Positions 28,082 to 35,693 of a stretch of DNA of 64,000 bases are shown here, one piece after another; the first letter of the stretch is position 1, and each line of letters starts with the position of its first letter. Location of the stretch: assembly GCA_016712565.1 (NCBI GenBank), contig JADJQU010000001.1:930001-994000 (forward strand). The letters run 5' to 3'. A model generated the notes under the pieces. It saw nothing but the letters and a program-made list of their open reading frames with translations, searched no databases and was not told the DNA's origin. This DNA comes from Planctomycetota bacterium (lineage in GTDB: Bacteria > Planctomycetota > UBA1135 > GCA-002686595). A program made the position numbers and the translations under genes.

Positions 28082-28522
28082 CTAGACGAGGAGAACTACG
28101 GTGCGGATGTGCTCCCACGAGTCGGCAACTCGTGGGGTGCACGGAGGCGGCCCGCGCCCAGCGGTGACGGTGGGCGTAGCGTGCTCAAATCGAATCTCAG
28201 GCGGAGGGGCGATCCAAGGGCCGACGTGGATCTCGACGGAACGCGACTGTGAAAGTTGCTGCTCGGGTGAACTCGGCACCGCGAGGTCGATGCAAGGGCA
28301 CGATGCGTCGTCACTCGATGCAGCTGCGGCCTGGACCGGGGAGTTGCTTTCCTCGTGCCCTTCACAACCACCGCAGTTCGCGTTCGCCGCCTTCAGCTCG
28401 ATGCTGACGCACCCGTCTTCCTCGACGCAAACGACGAACCCCTGCGCCGGGGTCAACCCGGTCAGGAGTACGAGCGCGAGGCAGAGCCACGCGACGAAGC
28501 GGGTGCGGAGAGGTTCCATCAT
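28082..28522 (-). CDS. Cys-rich exported protein heading the metal-efflux operon
   Basis: The product of about 146 residues has a signal peptide (RFVAWLCLALVLLTGLTPAQ) followed by FVVCVEEDGCVSIELK, NCGGCEGHEE and SCPCIDLAVP. This order, a signal peptide, an FxxCxExDG segment and a late CPCIDL segment, recurs in small proteins encoded in front of czcCBA genes in several phyla (from memory); it is probably a periplasmic metal sensor or chaperone. I chose the second of two in-frame ATG starts (MMEPLRTRF) because it gives a standard signal peptide; a start at 28546 adds eight residues. It is 47 bases upstream of czcC and likely cotranscribed. Confidence 0.7.
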   Translation of the reverse strand: MMEPLRTRFVAWLCLALVLLTGLTPAQGFVVCVEEDGCVSIELKAANANCGGCEGHEESNSPVQAAAASSDDASCPCIDLAVPSSPEQQLSQSRSVEIHVGPWIAPPPEIRFEHATPTVTAGRGPPPCTPRVADSWEHIRTVVLLV

Positions 28523-28546
28523 GAACACGGGGGAAGGTACGTACAT

Positions 28547-28964
28547 CGGCCGACGAACGCCAGTGCTTGAGCCGAGGGACGCAGCGAAGTCGTCCTACGC
28601 AGACCGACTCGCGCGCGTTGGCCCGCAACCGGGAATCCTTCGGCAAACACCCACGAGCCGGGCCAGGCGACGCCCGGTGTCCGACCTGCGGCCTCGTCCC
28701 AAAGGCCATGAGCGTCCGGACCAGGTGAGGGGCTAGCCTGAGTTGAAGGGTCCGGAGGCCGGAACTCGGCCTTGGCGTGGTCGCGAGGGCCTATTCGGGC
28801 GTCGCGATTCCCACTACGTGAGCGGTGACGGAGGGAGGGAGGGGAGAGAACTGGTGGTGCGAGTGGGCGTGTGTAAGTGCTTCAGGGGCTGTTAGTTGCG
28901 CGCTAGGTCGGCGGTTTCCTAGTTCATTTTCGGCGCCCACGGCAACGAAGGCCAGGGCCCTCCT
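28547..28964. other. Gene-free region upstream of the metal-efflux operon
   Basis: No convincing gene is present on either strand over about 420 bases. A minus-strand open frame of about 50 codons has a His-rich piece (THAHSHHQF) but no recognisable start or family. The operon promoter should lie near 28550-28650 on the minus strand; I see no clear MerR- or CopY-type dyad, and no regulator gene is present nearby. The right edge is the left terminal repeat of the IS element. Confidence 0.5.
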
Positions 28965-29029
28965 TGCCAACGTAGCTGAGACAGCCCGCATCCCCGAGTT
29001 TAGTGTGGAGGGCTGAAGGAAGATGCTCA

Positions 29030-29464
29030 GTGACGAACGAACTTGCCAACGACCTGCCGGTTCCCCGCGGAGGGGGCCCGGAGCGAAGCGAAGGGCCCCC
29101 TCCGCGGGGAACCGAATCGAGTGCCGAGGTCTCAGCTCGCGCTACTCGGCGGCGCTTCAGCGCGGCTGAGAAGGCACGCATCGTGCGCGCAGCGGATGCC
29201 TGCACCGAGCGCGGGGCGATCGGCGCGCTCTTGCGTCGCGAAGGCGTGTACGCGTCGCACCTGACTGCGTGGCGCAAGCAACTACGCGAGCACGGTGTCG
29301 AAGGGCTGGCCGCGAAGAAGCGGGGGCCGGCGGCCAAGCCCAAGCCGAGCGCGCGCGAGATCGAACTCGAGCGCGCGAATCGCAAGCTCGAGAAGCAGCT
29401 CGCCAAGTCCAAGCTCATCATCGAGTTCCAAAAAAAGTGCACGAGCTGCTGGGGATCCCCCTGA
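29030..29464 (+). CDS. IS3-family transposase OrfA (helix-turn-helix subunit)
   Basis: The product has the OrfA HTH pattern: FSAAEKARIVRAADACTERG, then AIGALLRREGVYASHLTAWR, and a leucine-zipper helix (IELERANRKLEKQLAKSKLI). The normal tail (KKVHELLGIPLKHHGIDEDD) is encoded one base back, after a run of seven A at 29430-29436. That run is an A AAA AAG heptamer, the classic slippery site, so either programmed -1 slippage or loss of one A from a run of eight is possible. The shifted frame ends at TGA 29494-29496, overlapping the OrfB GTG. I chose the GTG at 29030, with GAAGGAAG upstream; the first 40 residues include the product of a palindrome. Confidence 0.75.
   Translation: MTNELANDLPVPRGGGPERSEGPPPRGTESSAEVSARATRRRFSAAEKARIVRAADACTERGAIGALLRREGVYASHLTAWRKQLREHGVEGLAAKKRGPAAKPKPSAREIELERANRKLEKQLAKSKLIIEFQKKCTSCWGSP
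29059..29113 (+). repeat. Perfect 21-bp palindrome (hairpin) inside the transposase 5' end
   Basis: The arms 29059-29079 and 29093-29113 are exact reverse complements, about 80% G+C, with a 13-base spacer (GGAGCGAAGCGAA). As RNA this would be a very stable hairpin 30 bases after the OrfA start, which could lower translation. It encodes the low-complexity peptide RGGGPERSEGPPPRG. It might be a regulatory hairpin of this IS or a small inserted palindromic element. Confidence 0.8.
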
Positions 29465-29492
29465 AGCACCACGGGATCGACGAGGACGACTC

Positions 29493-30505
29493 GTGAAGGC
29501 CGTCGAACAGACTCGCGGCGTGCTCGACGTGCGTGACGCGTGCACCGCCCTTGGCCTTCCACGCGCGACCTGGTATCGCGCGCAGGCCCGACTTCTGCTC
29601 AAGACGCCTGGCTCCAGCGAGCAAACTAGGCCTCGCAGGGCGTCGCCGCGTGCGCTCACGAGCGTAGAACGAGGGTCGGTGCTCGAACTTGTGCACGAGC
29701 CGCGCTTCTGCGACCTTGCCGTGCCACAGGTCTACACCCAGGCGCTCGACGAAGGGACTTACCTCTGCTCGCAGCGAACGATGTATCGCATCCTCGAAAG
29801 CTGCGGCGAAGTGCGCGAGCGGCGAGATCAACGGCAGCAACCGACCTACGCGAAGCCCGAGTTGCTCGCGACCGCCCCCAACCAGGTCTGGTCGTGGGAC
29901 ATCACGAAGCTGAAGGGGCCGAGGAAATGGAACTACTTCCACCTGTACGTGATCCTCGACATCTTCTCGCGCAACGTCGTCGGCTGGATGATCGCGCATC
30001 GCGAGAGCGCCGTGCTCGCTCAGCGACTGATCGCCGAGACGATCGCGAAGGAGAACGTCGCTCCGGGGCAGCTCACGATCCACGCGGATCGCGGCTCCTC
30101 GATGAAGTCGAAGGACGTTGCCTTCCTCCTCGCGGACCTTGGCGTCACCAAGACGCACAGCCGACCTCACGTCTCGAACGACAACCCGTACTCCGAGGCG
30201 CAATTCAAGACCCTGAAGTACCGGCCGGAATTCCCTGATCGATTCGGCAGCATCGAGGATGCGCGCAGTTTTGCTCCAGGTTTTTCGCATGGTACTGCAA
30301 CGAGCATCGACACAGCGGCATCGCCATGATGACGCCCGCCAGCGTGCATCACGGCCGTGCCCAGCAAGTGCGCGAGCATCGCGCGCTCGTCCTCGAGGCT
30401 GCCTGGAAGCGTCACCCCGAACGATTCGCCAGGCAGCCGCAGCCGCAGGCCCTGCCCTCCGCTGCGTGGATCAACCCGCCCACCACAACGGCGATCGCCC
30501 TGTAA
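29493..30505 (+). pseudogene. IS3-family transposase OrfB (DDE recombinase), frameshifted
   Basis: Starting at a GTG overlapping the OrfA stop, the frame shows the IS3 OrfB order: VLDVRDACTALGLPRATWYR, a HTH_21-like segment (YTQALDEGTYLCSQRTMYRI), and the rve core with WSWDITKLKGPRKWNYFHLY (first Asp), IHADRGSSMKSKDVAFLLAD (second Asp), and DNPYSEAQFKTLKYRPEFPD (Glu). Near 30273 the frame slips after DARSF; the true continuation, FFAWYCNEHRHSGIAMMTPA to INPPTTTAIAL, resumes in another frame and stops at TAA 30503-30505. One T lost from a run of five explains it. The native OrfB would be about 337 residues; this copy as written is inactive. Confidence 0.85.
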
Positions 30506-30562
30506 TCTCACGTGAACGCTGTCTCAAAACCGTTGACAACTACCGAACCCAAGCTGCTAGCC

Positions 30563-31450
30563 ATGATTATTCGAAACAGAGTCATGCCCAAGGTGGCAGC
30601 GGCTGCCGGTCCTGTCCTGCTGGCGGCCCTTGCAGCGGTGTATTGGTCCACGCACGCCATGACATCTGCGACGGCAATGCAGTGGGCTCCGCAGCTCGGT
30701 TCTCCTCCCTGGCAGTTGTCGGGCATGGACCAGCTCCTCGAACCCTTGGATTTTCGTGAGAGGGGGTTCCTTGGGCGGGTCACCTTCGGCACGGAAGAAA
30801 GACGGATCAACATCGCCTGGACCCAAATCGGGAGCGGCGCGCACTATTCCCAGGAGGTCGCACTGGCCTTCTGGCCGACGGCGTGCACCTCGTTGGCCGA
30901 TGGGAAGTCCCTTTGCATCGCGGGCAAGGAGCGGCTCGGGAATACCCGGATACAGAAGCTGACTTTCGACGCTCCCCTGGTCTTCACGAGCACGACGGGA
31001 CTGTCGGTGCTCGTTCCTGCCCCAATTGCGGCAGAAGAGGCTCTCTACAACGAGGCGACACAAGGTCGGGACCTCGTTCGCTTCATGACTCAACAACGCG
31101 GGGTGAGCGACAGGTTGTTGCTGCAGTTTTACGACTCGGGAGATATTTACTCGCTCGACATTGGGTCCGCTCCGCAGGACCCGCCCTACCAGTTGATCGC
31201 GAAGGCCAGTGGCGCGACGACCCCCCCGGTAATGCTCGTGCCTCAGCTGGCAAACCCGTATTCGCAGCTGTGGACAGGCGACCACCAGGTGCATGGTTTC
31301 CTTTATGTGTTGTGCTTTCCTTCCAGCGAACTGGTCGATCCGTTGGTGCTCATGGACGGCAATCGAGACGGCACGCTCGACGGGAGCATCCTGGCGTCGG
31401 GTGGGCTGTGGGTATCCATGGGATTTTCGAACGGTCTCAGCTACCAGTGA
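30563..31450 (+). CDS. Hypothetical exported protein
   Basis: The product of about 295 residues starts with a basic stretch and a hydrophobic segment (VAAAAGPVLLAALAAVYW), probably an uncleaved anchor or signal peptide. The body is beta-rich with scattered acidic residues and ends in a segment that mentions a Ca-loop-like DGNRDGTLDG (residues about 270-280), reminiscent of dockerin or EF-hand loops. No family is recognised. I chose the ATG at 30563 because the longer in-frame start lies within the adjacent IS end. G+C is lower than the surrounding chromosome, and the gene lies immediately after the IS, so it is probably accessory. It is followed 102 bases later by another exported-type gene in the same direction. 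Confidence 0.6.
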   Translation: MIIRNRVMPKVAAAAGPVLLAALAAVYWSTHAMTSATAMQWAPQLGSPPWQLSGMDQLLEPLDFRERGFLGRVTFGTEERRINIAWTQIGSGAHYSQEVALAFWPTACTSLADGKSLCIAGKERLGNTRIQKLTFDAPLVFTSTTGLSVLVPAPIAAEEALYNEATQGRDLVRFMTQQRGVSDRLLLQFYDSGDIYSLDIGSAPQDPPYQLIAKASGATTPPVMLVPQLANPYSQLWTGDHQVHGFLYVLCFPSSELVDPLVLMDGNRDGTLDGSILASGGLWVSMGFSNGLSYQ

Positions 31451-31552
31451 CCTCCGCGGGGGCGCCCCCTTGTTCTTCAGCCGACAGGCTGCTTAGCGTT
31501 CCCGAGGTCTTGAGTCGCACGCAGATTCTACCAGGGACATCAGGCGCACCCC

Positions 31553-33202
31553 ATGAACCGCAGCCGGAGTAGATTCCTGCTGCTCCTACTGATTGCTGCA
31601 TGCATCCTGCTCGTGGTCACGAATGCCAAATGGGGACGACGCGATTCCGGAGCGACACCACAATCCCCGGCCGGCGCCACCGATCCAGCTTCCCGTACCC
31701 AGGGCACGCCCGAGTTCCTTGAACCACGAGGAACCGCCCAGGAACGATCCGAGGCCGGAGGAGTGGGCCAGAGTCGACTGGCAGTCCTGGTGACCTCTGA
31801 CCAGGGAGTGCCACTGGAGGCTGCAGAAATCGAGTTTCAAGTTGCCGGCACTGCCTCCATCACTCGGCGAACCAACAACTCGGGGCAAAGTGCCCTGCTG
31901 TTGGCTGCCCCGCAAGCCTGCAGGATGCGGATCCACCACCCTGAATACTCGACCGAGTACCGATACATTCAGGCTCCCTACCCGGACCTAGTCCGAGTCC
32001 AACTCGCGAAGCCGGATACCATCTCTGGTTCGATAGAACTGAGTGGAGGGCTTCCTGCACCACCCGGTGTACTCGTCCTCGCCTGGCCTATCCACCGAGT
32101 GCCGACTCCTGCAGAGGCCCGGGCGGTAGCTCTTGGGGGTGATGCGTTCCCATCTACGACCTCCGGACCCGACGGCCACTTTTCCCTGACCGGCCTAACC
32201 CCAGGCGGTCAGTACTGCATCATTGCAGCCGTGGGTGCACAGGCGACCGAAGCGACTCGCGTCGTCGCGGCAGGCGTTCAGGACGTGCGTCTCGGGCTCT
32301 CGACGTTCTATGGCATCGTCGTAGATATTCGAGGCCCAGACGGGCAGCTTCCACAGTCTTCTCCGATCTTGTACTCAGCTCGGGAGGGCGGGACGACCTG
32401 CCTGGACCACGAGGCTCGCGCATGGCCCTCCCTGCACCACAGCCCACTGTCAGGGCTGCTGCCCCTGAGTTCTGATGTTGTCGGAGAGTACAGCCCGTTT
32501 CGCCTTGTCTCCGTCTTCGTGCGTGATTCCGACGAGCAAGACATCGGACCGATCAGGACGAGACTCGCTCTGCCTGGTTACCGCTCAGCGACTGTCGAAG
32601 GAATGGCCAGGAGACTGGACGCGGGCATCGCTCGCGCCACATCAATTCTCGAGCCAACAGTCGCGGACTGGAGCGCAATAGAACTTAGATTCGCCGGGCT
32701 GGGTGCGGGTGTTGAGCACAGTGCGCCCATGCCGCCTCTGGTCGGGCGGCTCCGCGACGTCGTCCGCGGAAATGAGTACGAGTTCGAAATCCACGACCTG
32801 CGGTCGCCACTGTTCGTCGGCGGCATTCCTCAGTCGACCTACGACCTGCGAGTGACCTCGCCGTCTGGATTGCAGGTCTTTCCAACGGCCACCGCGACTT
32901 CGAGGTTGAGTGTGGGCTCAGAATTGGTGGCCATTGACGTTCACCTGGAGCGCATGGGCAGCATCCACATTACTTTTCCCGAGACGGGCATGCATTCATC
33001 GTTCGACGGGGCCATCGTCGTCGAGATCGTCGATGAGCGGGGTGGCAGCTCCTATGTCGACTTCGTGCGCGCTCCGTTTCACTTCTCTGGAGTCCCGCAA
33101 GGCAAGTACCGACTCAAGTGCACCGGCCTCGGAATCCCCACCTCGGAGTGCGTGATCGATGTCCTTGGCGGGCAAGCCAACGAATGGCGAATCGAGTTCT
33201 AG
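31553..33202 (+). CDS. Membrane-anchored protein with carboxypeptidase-regulatory-like domains
   Basis: This 549-residue protein begins with a basic n-region and a hydrophobic helix (FLLLLLIAACILLVVTNAKW), i.e. an N-terminal anchor. The rest reads as extracytoplasmic beta-sandwich units: LAVLVTSDQGVPLEAAEIEF, the TSGPDGHFSLTGLTPGGQYC segment that is typical of CarboxypepD_reg folds, and late units ending FSGVPQGKYRLKCTGLG. No catalytic residues are seen. It has the same architecture as the 840-residue protein at 575-3097, though without obvious close identity. Composition is less GC-rich than neighbours. Likely an envelope protein of unknown binding partner. Confidence 0.7.
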   Translation: MNRSRSRFLLLLLIAACILLVVTNAKWGRRDSGATPQSPAGATDPASRTQGTPEFLEPRGTAQERSEAGGVGQSRLAVLVTSDQGVPLEAAEIEFQVAGTASITRRTNNSGQSALLLAAPQACRMRIHHPEYSTEYRYIQAPYPDLVRVQLAKPDTISGSIELSGGLPAPPGVLVLAWPIHRVPTPAEARAVALGGDAFPSTTSGPDGHFSLTGLTPGGQYCIIAAVGAQATEATRVVAAGVQDVRLGLSTFYGIVVDIRGPDGQLPQSSPILYSAREGGTTCLDHEARAWPSLHHSPLSGLLPLSSDVVGEYSPFRLVSVFVRDSDEQDIGPIRTRLALPGYRSATVEGMARRLDAGIARATSILEPTVADWSAIELRFAGLGAGVEHSAPMPPLVGRLRDVVRGNEYEFEIHDLRSPLFVGGIPQSTYDLRVTSPSGLQVFPTATATSRLSVGSELVAIDVHLERMGSIHITFPETGMHSSFDGAIVVEIVDERGGSSYVDFVRAPFHFSGVPQGKYRLKCTGLGIPTSECVIDVLGGQANEWRIEF

Positions 33203-33277
33203 CCTCAAGGCCGGGGCTGCCTGCGCGGGAGCCGCCCCTGCAACGGGCCGCAAGTTCCATTGCAGGTCACGCCGGCC

Positions 33278-34957
33278 CTACAGCCCCGAATTCGCGAGCT
33301 CGAGGATCCAGGGCTCCAGAGCCAGCACGTTGGCGTCGGCGGTGAGTGCGCGCAGGCGGTCGAGGGGCTTGCGCGACAACGCCATGCTCGCGCTCTCCAG
33401 GGCCGTGGCGCGGTCCGCGACCGGGCTCTTTGGGTCGCCCGCCACGGCGAGCAGCGCCGCAATCGTCTCGCGGCTCCCATGGCGGCCCAGGGCCAGGCCC
33501 ACTTCTCGCCGCGCGCCGGCCGTGGCGGTGCGCTGCCAGGCGGCCACCAGGGCGGGCGAGTCGGCGGCATGGCGCATGCGGGCCAGGCCCTCGGCGTAGC
33601 GCGCGCGGGAATTCTCGCCGGCCCGTTCGAGTCCCGCGACCAGCGCTTCCCGGGCCGCGGCCGTGGCCGTCAGGGCCAGACCGTCGGCGGCGTAGGGCGC
33701 TTCGATCGGCTCGGGCGTCGAGGTGGGCGCGCGCGCCGAGAACTCGAAGGCTGCCGTCTGGCGCGCGAGTCCGATGGCGACGAGCGCCGCGGCGCGCTCG
33801 CCTGCCTGCAGCCGAGCGTCGGCCGACAATTCCAGGGCCGCCCGGGCGCGCTTGTCTCCCGCACGGGCGGAGAGGCCCAGGGCGAGCCAGGCCCAGGCGC
33901 GGTCCAGGGAGGAGGCGCGCTGGCGCTCGATCAACAGCCGCTCCACGGCCCCCTGGGTCGCGAGCTTGCCCAAGGAGAGCACCAGGAAGCCGCGGGCCGC
34001 CAGGTTGCGCTCCTCGGTGACCGCGGCGAGCAGTGCGTCAGTGGCCCGCGGGTCGCGCGCGGCGCCCAGCGCCAGGGCGGCCGAGCGGCGCAGGTCGGCG
34101 TCCCGATGGGCGAGGAGCGACGACAGGAACTCCAGGTCGCGGGCGTCGCGGGAAAGCGCCAGGGTTTCCATGGCGAGCGCGCGCACGGGGCTTTGGACGT
34201 GCTCGTCGGCGGCCACCACGCGCACCGCCGGATAGCAGGCCTCCGCCCGGGCGAGCTTGGCGTGGAGCACCGCACCGCTGGCCAGTTCCGGCGGCAGTCC
34301 CGCCGCGGCGGAGAGCCGCGCCTCCACCAACTCGTCACAGCGGGTGTCCACGGTGCCCTGGCGCAGGAGCCCGAGGGCGATCAGGGCCGTGCCGGTCTCG
34401 AGTGCCGCCTCGGGCCTGGGCTTCTCGGTCCCGGCGAGCGCGAGCAACCGGGTCCTGGCGCCCTCGCCGCCCGCGGTGGCGAGCGCCAGGAGCGCGGCCT
34501 GGCGCACCTCGCGGTCGCCGTCGTCGGCCAGGGGGGCGATGCGTTCCACCGCGTCCGGGCCCCCCAGGCGCGCCGTGGCGATCAGGCCCGCCCGGCGCAG
34601 CAGGGCCGATGGGGCGCCCAGGGCGGCGAGCGCCAGGGCGCCGGCCCGGGAGCGCAATTGCCCCTCCAGGGCGGCCCCGGCCGGCTGGCCCTCCTCGCCG
34701 TCCAGTCCCAATTCGCCGTCGATTTCGGCCCAGGGGGTCGGGGCGAAGTACTCGCGGCGTTGGGCCTGCCACCACTCGGCCCAGGCGTCGAAATCCCCGG
34801 GCAGGGGCAGGGGGGAGGGGACGCCGGCCGGCTCCCCGGCCCAGCCCCTGGGGGCCTCGGCGGCGAAAGGGCGGGGGGCGCTCGGTGCGGAGGGTTCTCC
34901 CCCGGGACCGCCGGCCAGCCCCAACCACGCGATCCCGGCCAGCGCGAGCCTCCCCAT
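33278..34957 (-). CDS. HEAT-repeat protein, probably exported
   Basis: The 559-residue protein starts with a short hydrophobic leader (MGRLALAGIAWLGLAGG), followed by a Pro-rich linker and then a long array of alpha-helical HEAT-like repeats, e.g. ADDGDREVRQAALLALATAG, LAHRDADLRRSAALALGAAR and TQGAVERLLIERQR. Such arrays are protein-binding scaffolds; planctomycetes encode many exported ones. No enzymatic motif is visible. A TAGAAT box seven bases before the ATG suggests a leaderless transcript. The gene converges with the anchored protein at 31553-33202, 75 bases apart, with a short CTGCAA...TTGCAG dyad between them. Confidence 0.75.
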   Translation of the reverse strand: MGRLALAGIAWLGLAGGPGGEPSAPSAPRPFAAEAPRGWAGEPAGVPSPLPLPGDFDAWAEWWQAQRREYFAPTPWAEIDGELGLDGEEGQPAGAALEGQLRSRAGALALAALGAPSALLRRAGLIATARLGGPDAVERIAPLADDGDREVRQAALLALATAGGEGARTRLLALAGTEKPRPEAALETGTALIALGLLRQGTVDTRCDELVEARLSAAAGLPPELASGAVLHAKLARAEACYPAVRVVAADEHVQSPVRALAMETLALSRDARDLEFLSSLLAHRDADLRRSAALALGAARDPRATDALLAAVTEERNLAARGFLVLSLGKLATQGAVERLLIERQRASSLDRAWAWLALGLSARAGDKRARAALELSADARLQAGERAAALVAIGLARQTAAFEFSARAPTSTPEPIEAPYAADGLALTATAAAREALVAGLERAGENSRARYAEGLARMRHAADSPALVAAWQRTATAGARREVGLALGRHGSRETIAALLAVAGDPKSPVADRATALESASMALSRKPLDRLRALTADANVLALEPWILELANSGL

Positions 34958-34964
34958 GTCGGGG

Positions 34965-34970
34965 ATTCTA
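34965..34970 (-). promoter_or_regulatory. Candidate -10 box (TAGAAT) positioned for a leaderless transcript
   Basis: TAGAAT on the minus strand ends seven bases before the ATG of the HEAT-repeat gene, so transcription would start at or next to the start codon. No ribosome site is present in that gap. This is the expected layout of a leaderless mRNA. Confidence 0.35.
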
Positions 34971-35166
34971 GACCGCGGCGAGCCACGGGCCGCTGTCCAT
35001 TGTCCGGGCCTCCCCCCCGGGGTGGTCTCGCATGGGCGGTCTTACAGGGGCGGGCGTATGCGGGGGCCGGAGCGCGGCTAGGATCCAAAGGCCGGGCGCC
35101 CGTGCGCCGGCAGGCGGGGTTTCCCGTCTCCATCCAGTGTCGAGAGGTCACGCGAAAAGGTTCAAC

Positions 35167-35577
35167 ATGCAGCAGGCTCAAGAACTCCTGGCCCGTTTGG
35201 ATCGACTCGAGCGCGAAAATCGCAAGTGGAAACGTCTTGGGGTCGCGGCACTCGCCCTGGCGTCGGTGGGCGCCCTGGGCTCGGCCCTCACCGTTTGCGA
35301 CAGCGTCTCCGCCGAACGCTTCATCGTGCGCGACTCGAGCGGCAAGGAACGCGTCCGACTGACCGCCTACGAGACCGGAGGAATCCCCAAGCTCTCGTTC
35401 ATGAACGATCGCGGCCAGACCGTCTTCTCCCTGGGCGTGTGCGAGAAGAACAAGGGCTACATCGAAGTCAACGGGGCCAACGGCCTCGCCCGCAGCGCGT
35501 TCACGGTGCAGGACGGCCGCGCGATCCTCGATCCCGTGAATCCGGCGAAGTCGCCCGAGGATCGCACGGGACTCTAG
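35167..35577 (+). CDS. Small membrane-anchored protein with coiled coil
   Basis: The 136-residue protein begins with a charged helix likely to form a coiled coil (QELLARLDRLERENRKWKR), then a membrane helix (LGVAALALASVGALGSALTV) and an exported part: ERFIVRDSSGKERVRLTAY, LSFMNDRGQTVFSLGV. These two short units look like repeated beta hairpins (x-F-x-V-x-D-x-x-G-K). I have seen similar small proteins in planctomycete genomes but no function is established. AAAAGG precedes the ATG by six bases. The gene ends before a strong hairpin that separates it from the convergent cytochrome genes. Confidence 0.75.
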   Translation: MQQAQELLARLDRLERENRKWKRLGVAALALASVGALGSALTVCDSVSAERFIVRDSSGKERVRLTAYETGGIPKLSFMNDRGQTVFSLGVCEKNKGYIEVNGANGLARSAFTVQDGRAILDPVNPAKSPEDRTGL

Positions 35578-35623
35578 GACGCGCTCTAAGGCCCAGGCCC
35601 CAGGCCCCAGGGGTGCCCAAGTC

Positions 35624-35655
35624 AGCGAGCCGCCGCGATTTCGCGGCGGCTCGCT
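35624..35655. terminator. Strong palindromic hairpin between convergent genes
   Basis: A perfect 15-bp stem (AGCGAGCCGCCGCGA and its complement) with a TT loop lies between the small anchored-protein gene and the multihaem gene, which converge. The following bases are only weakly T-rich on either strand, so it would be a bidirectional terminator of the high-GC type. Confidence 0.65.
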
Positions 35656-35693
35656 GCATTTCGCGCGCTCCTCGGCCGGCGAAACCGGTCGAA

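Larger units (their letters stand above)
28965..30538 (+). mobile_element. IS3-family insertion sequence, about 1.57 kb, decayed
   Basis: The element is bounded by imperfect 21-bp terminal inverted repeats: the left begins TGCCAACG and ends TGAGACAGC (28965-28985), and the reverse complement of the right begins TGTCAACG and ends TGAGACAGC (30518-30538); 16 of 21 positions match. Ends are TG and CA, as in IS3. It holds an orfA-like HTH gene and an orfB-like DDE gene, each with a frame break. The flanking bases (TCCT left, ACTA right) do not form a target duplication, so the copy is old or rearranged. It lies at the right end of the metal-resistance island. Confidence 0.85.

Noticed and set aside
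28960..30543. Target-site duplication of the IS3 element
   Set aside because: The bases flanking the inverted repeats (TCCT and ACTA) do not match.
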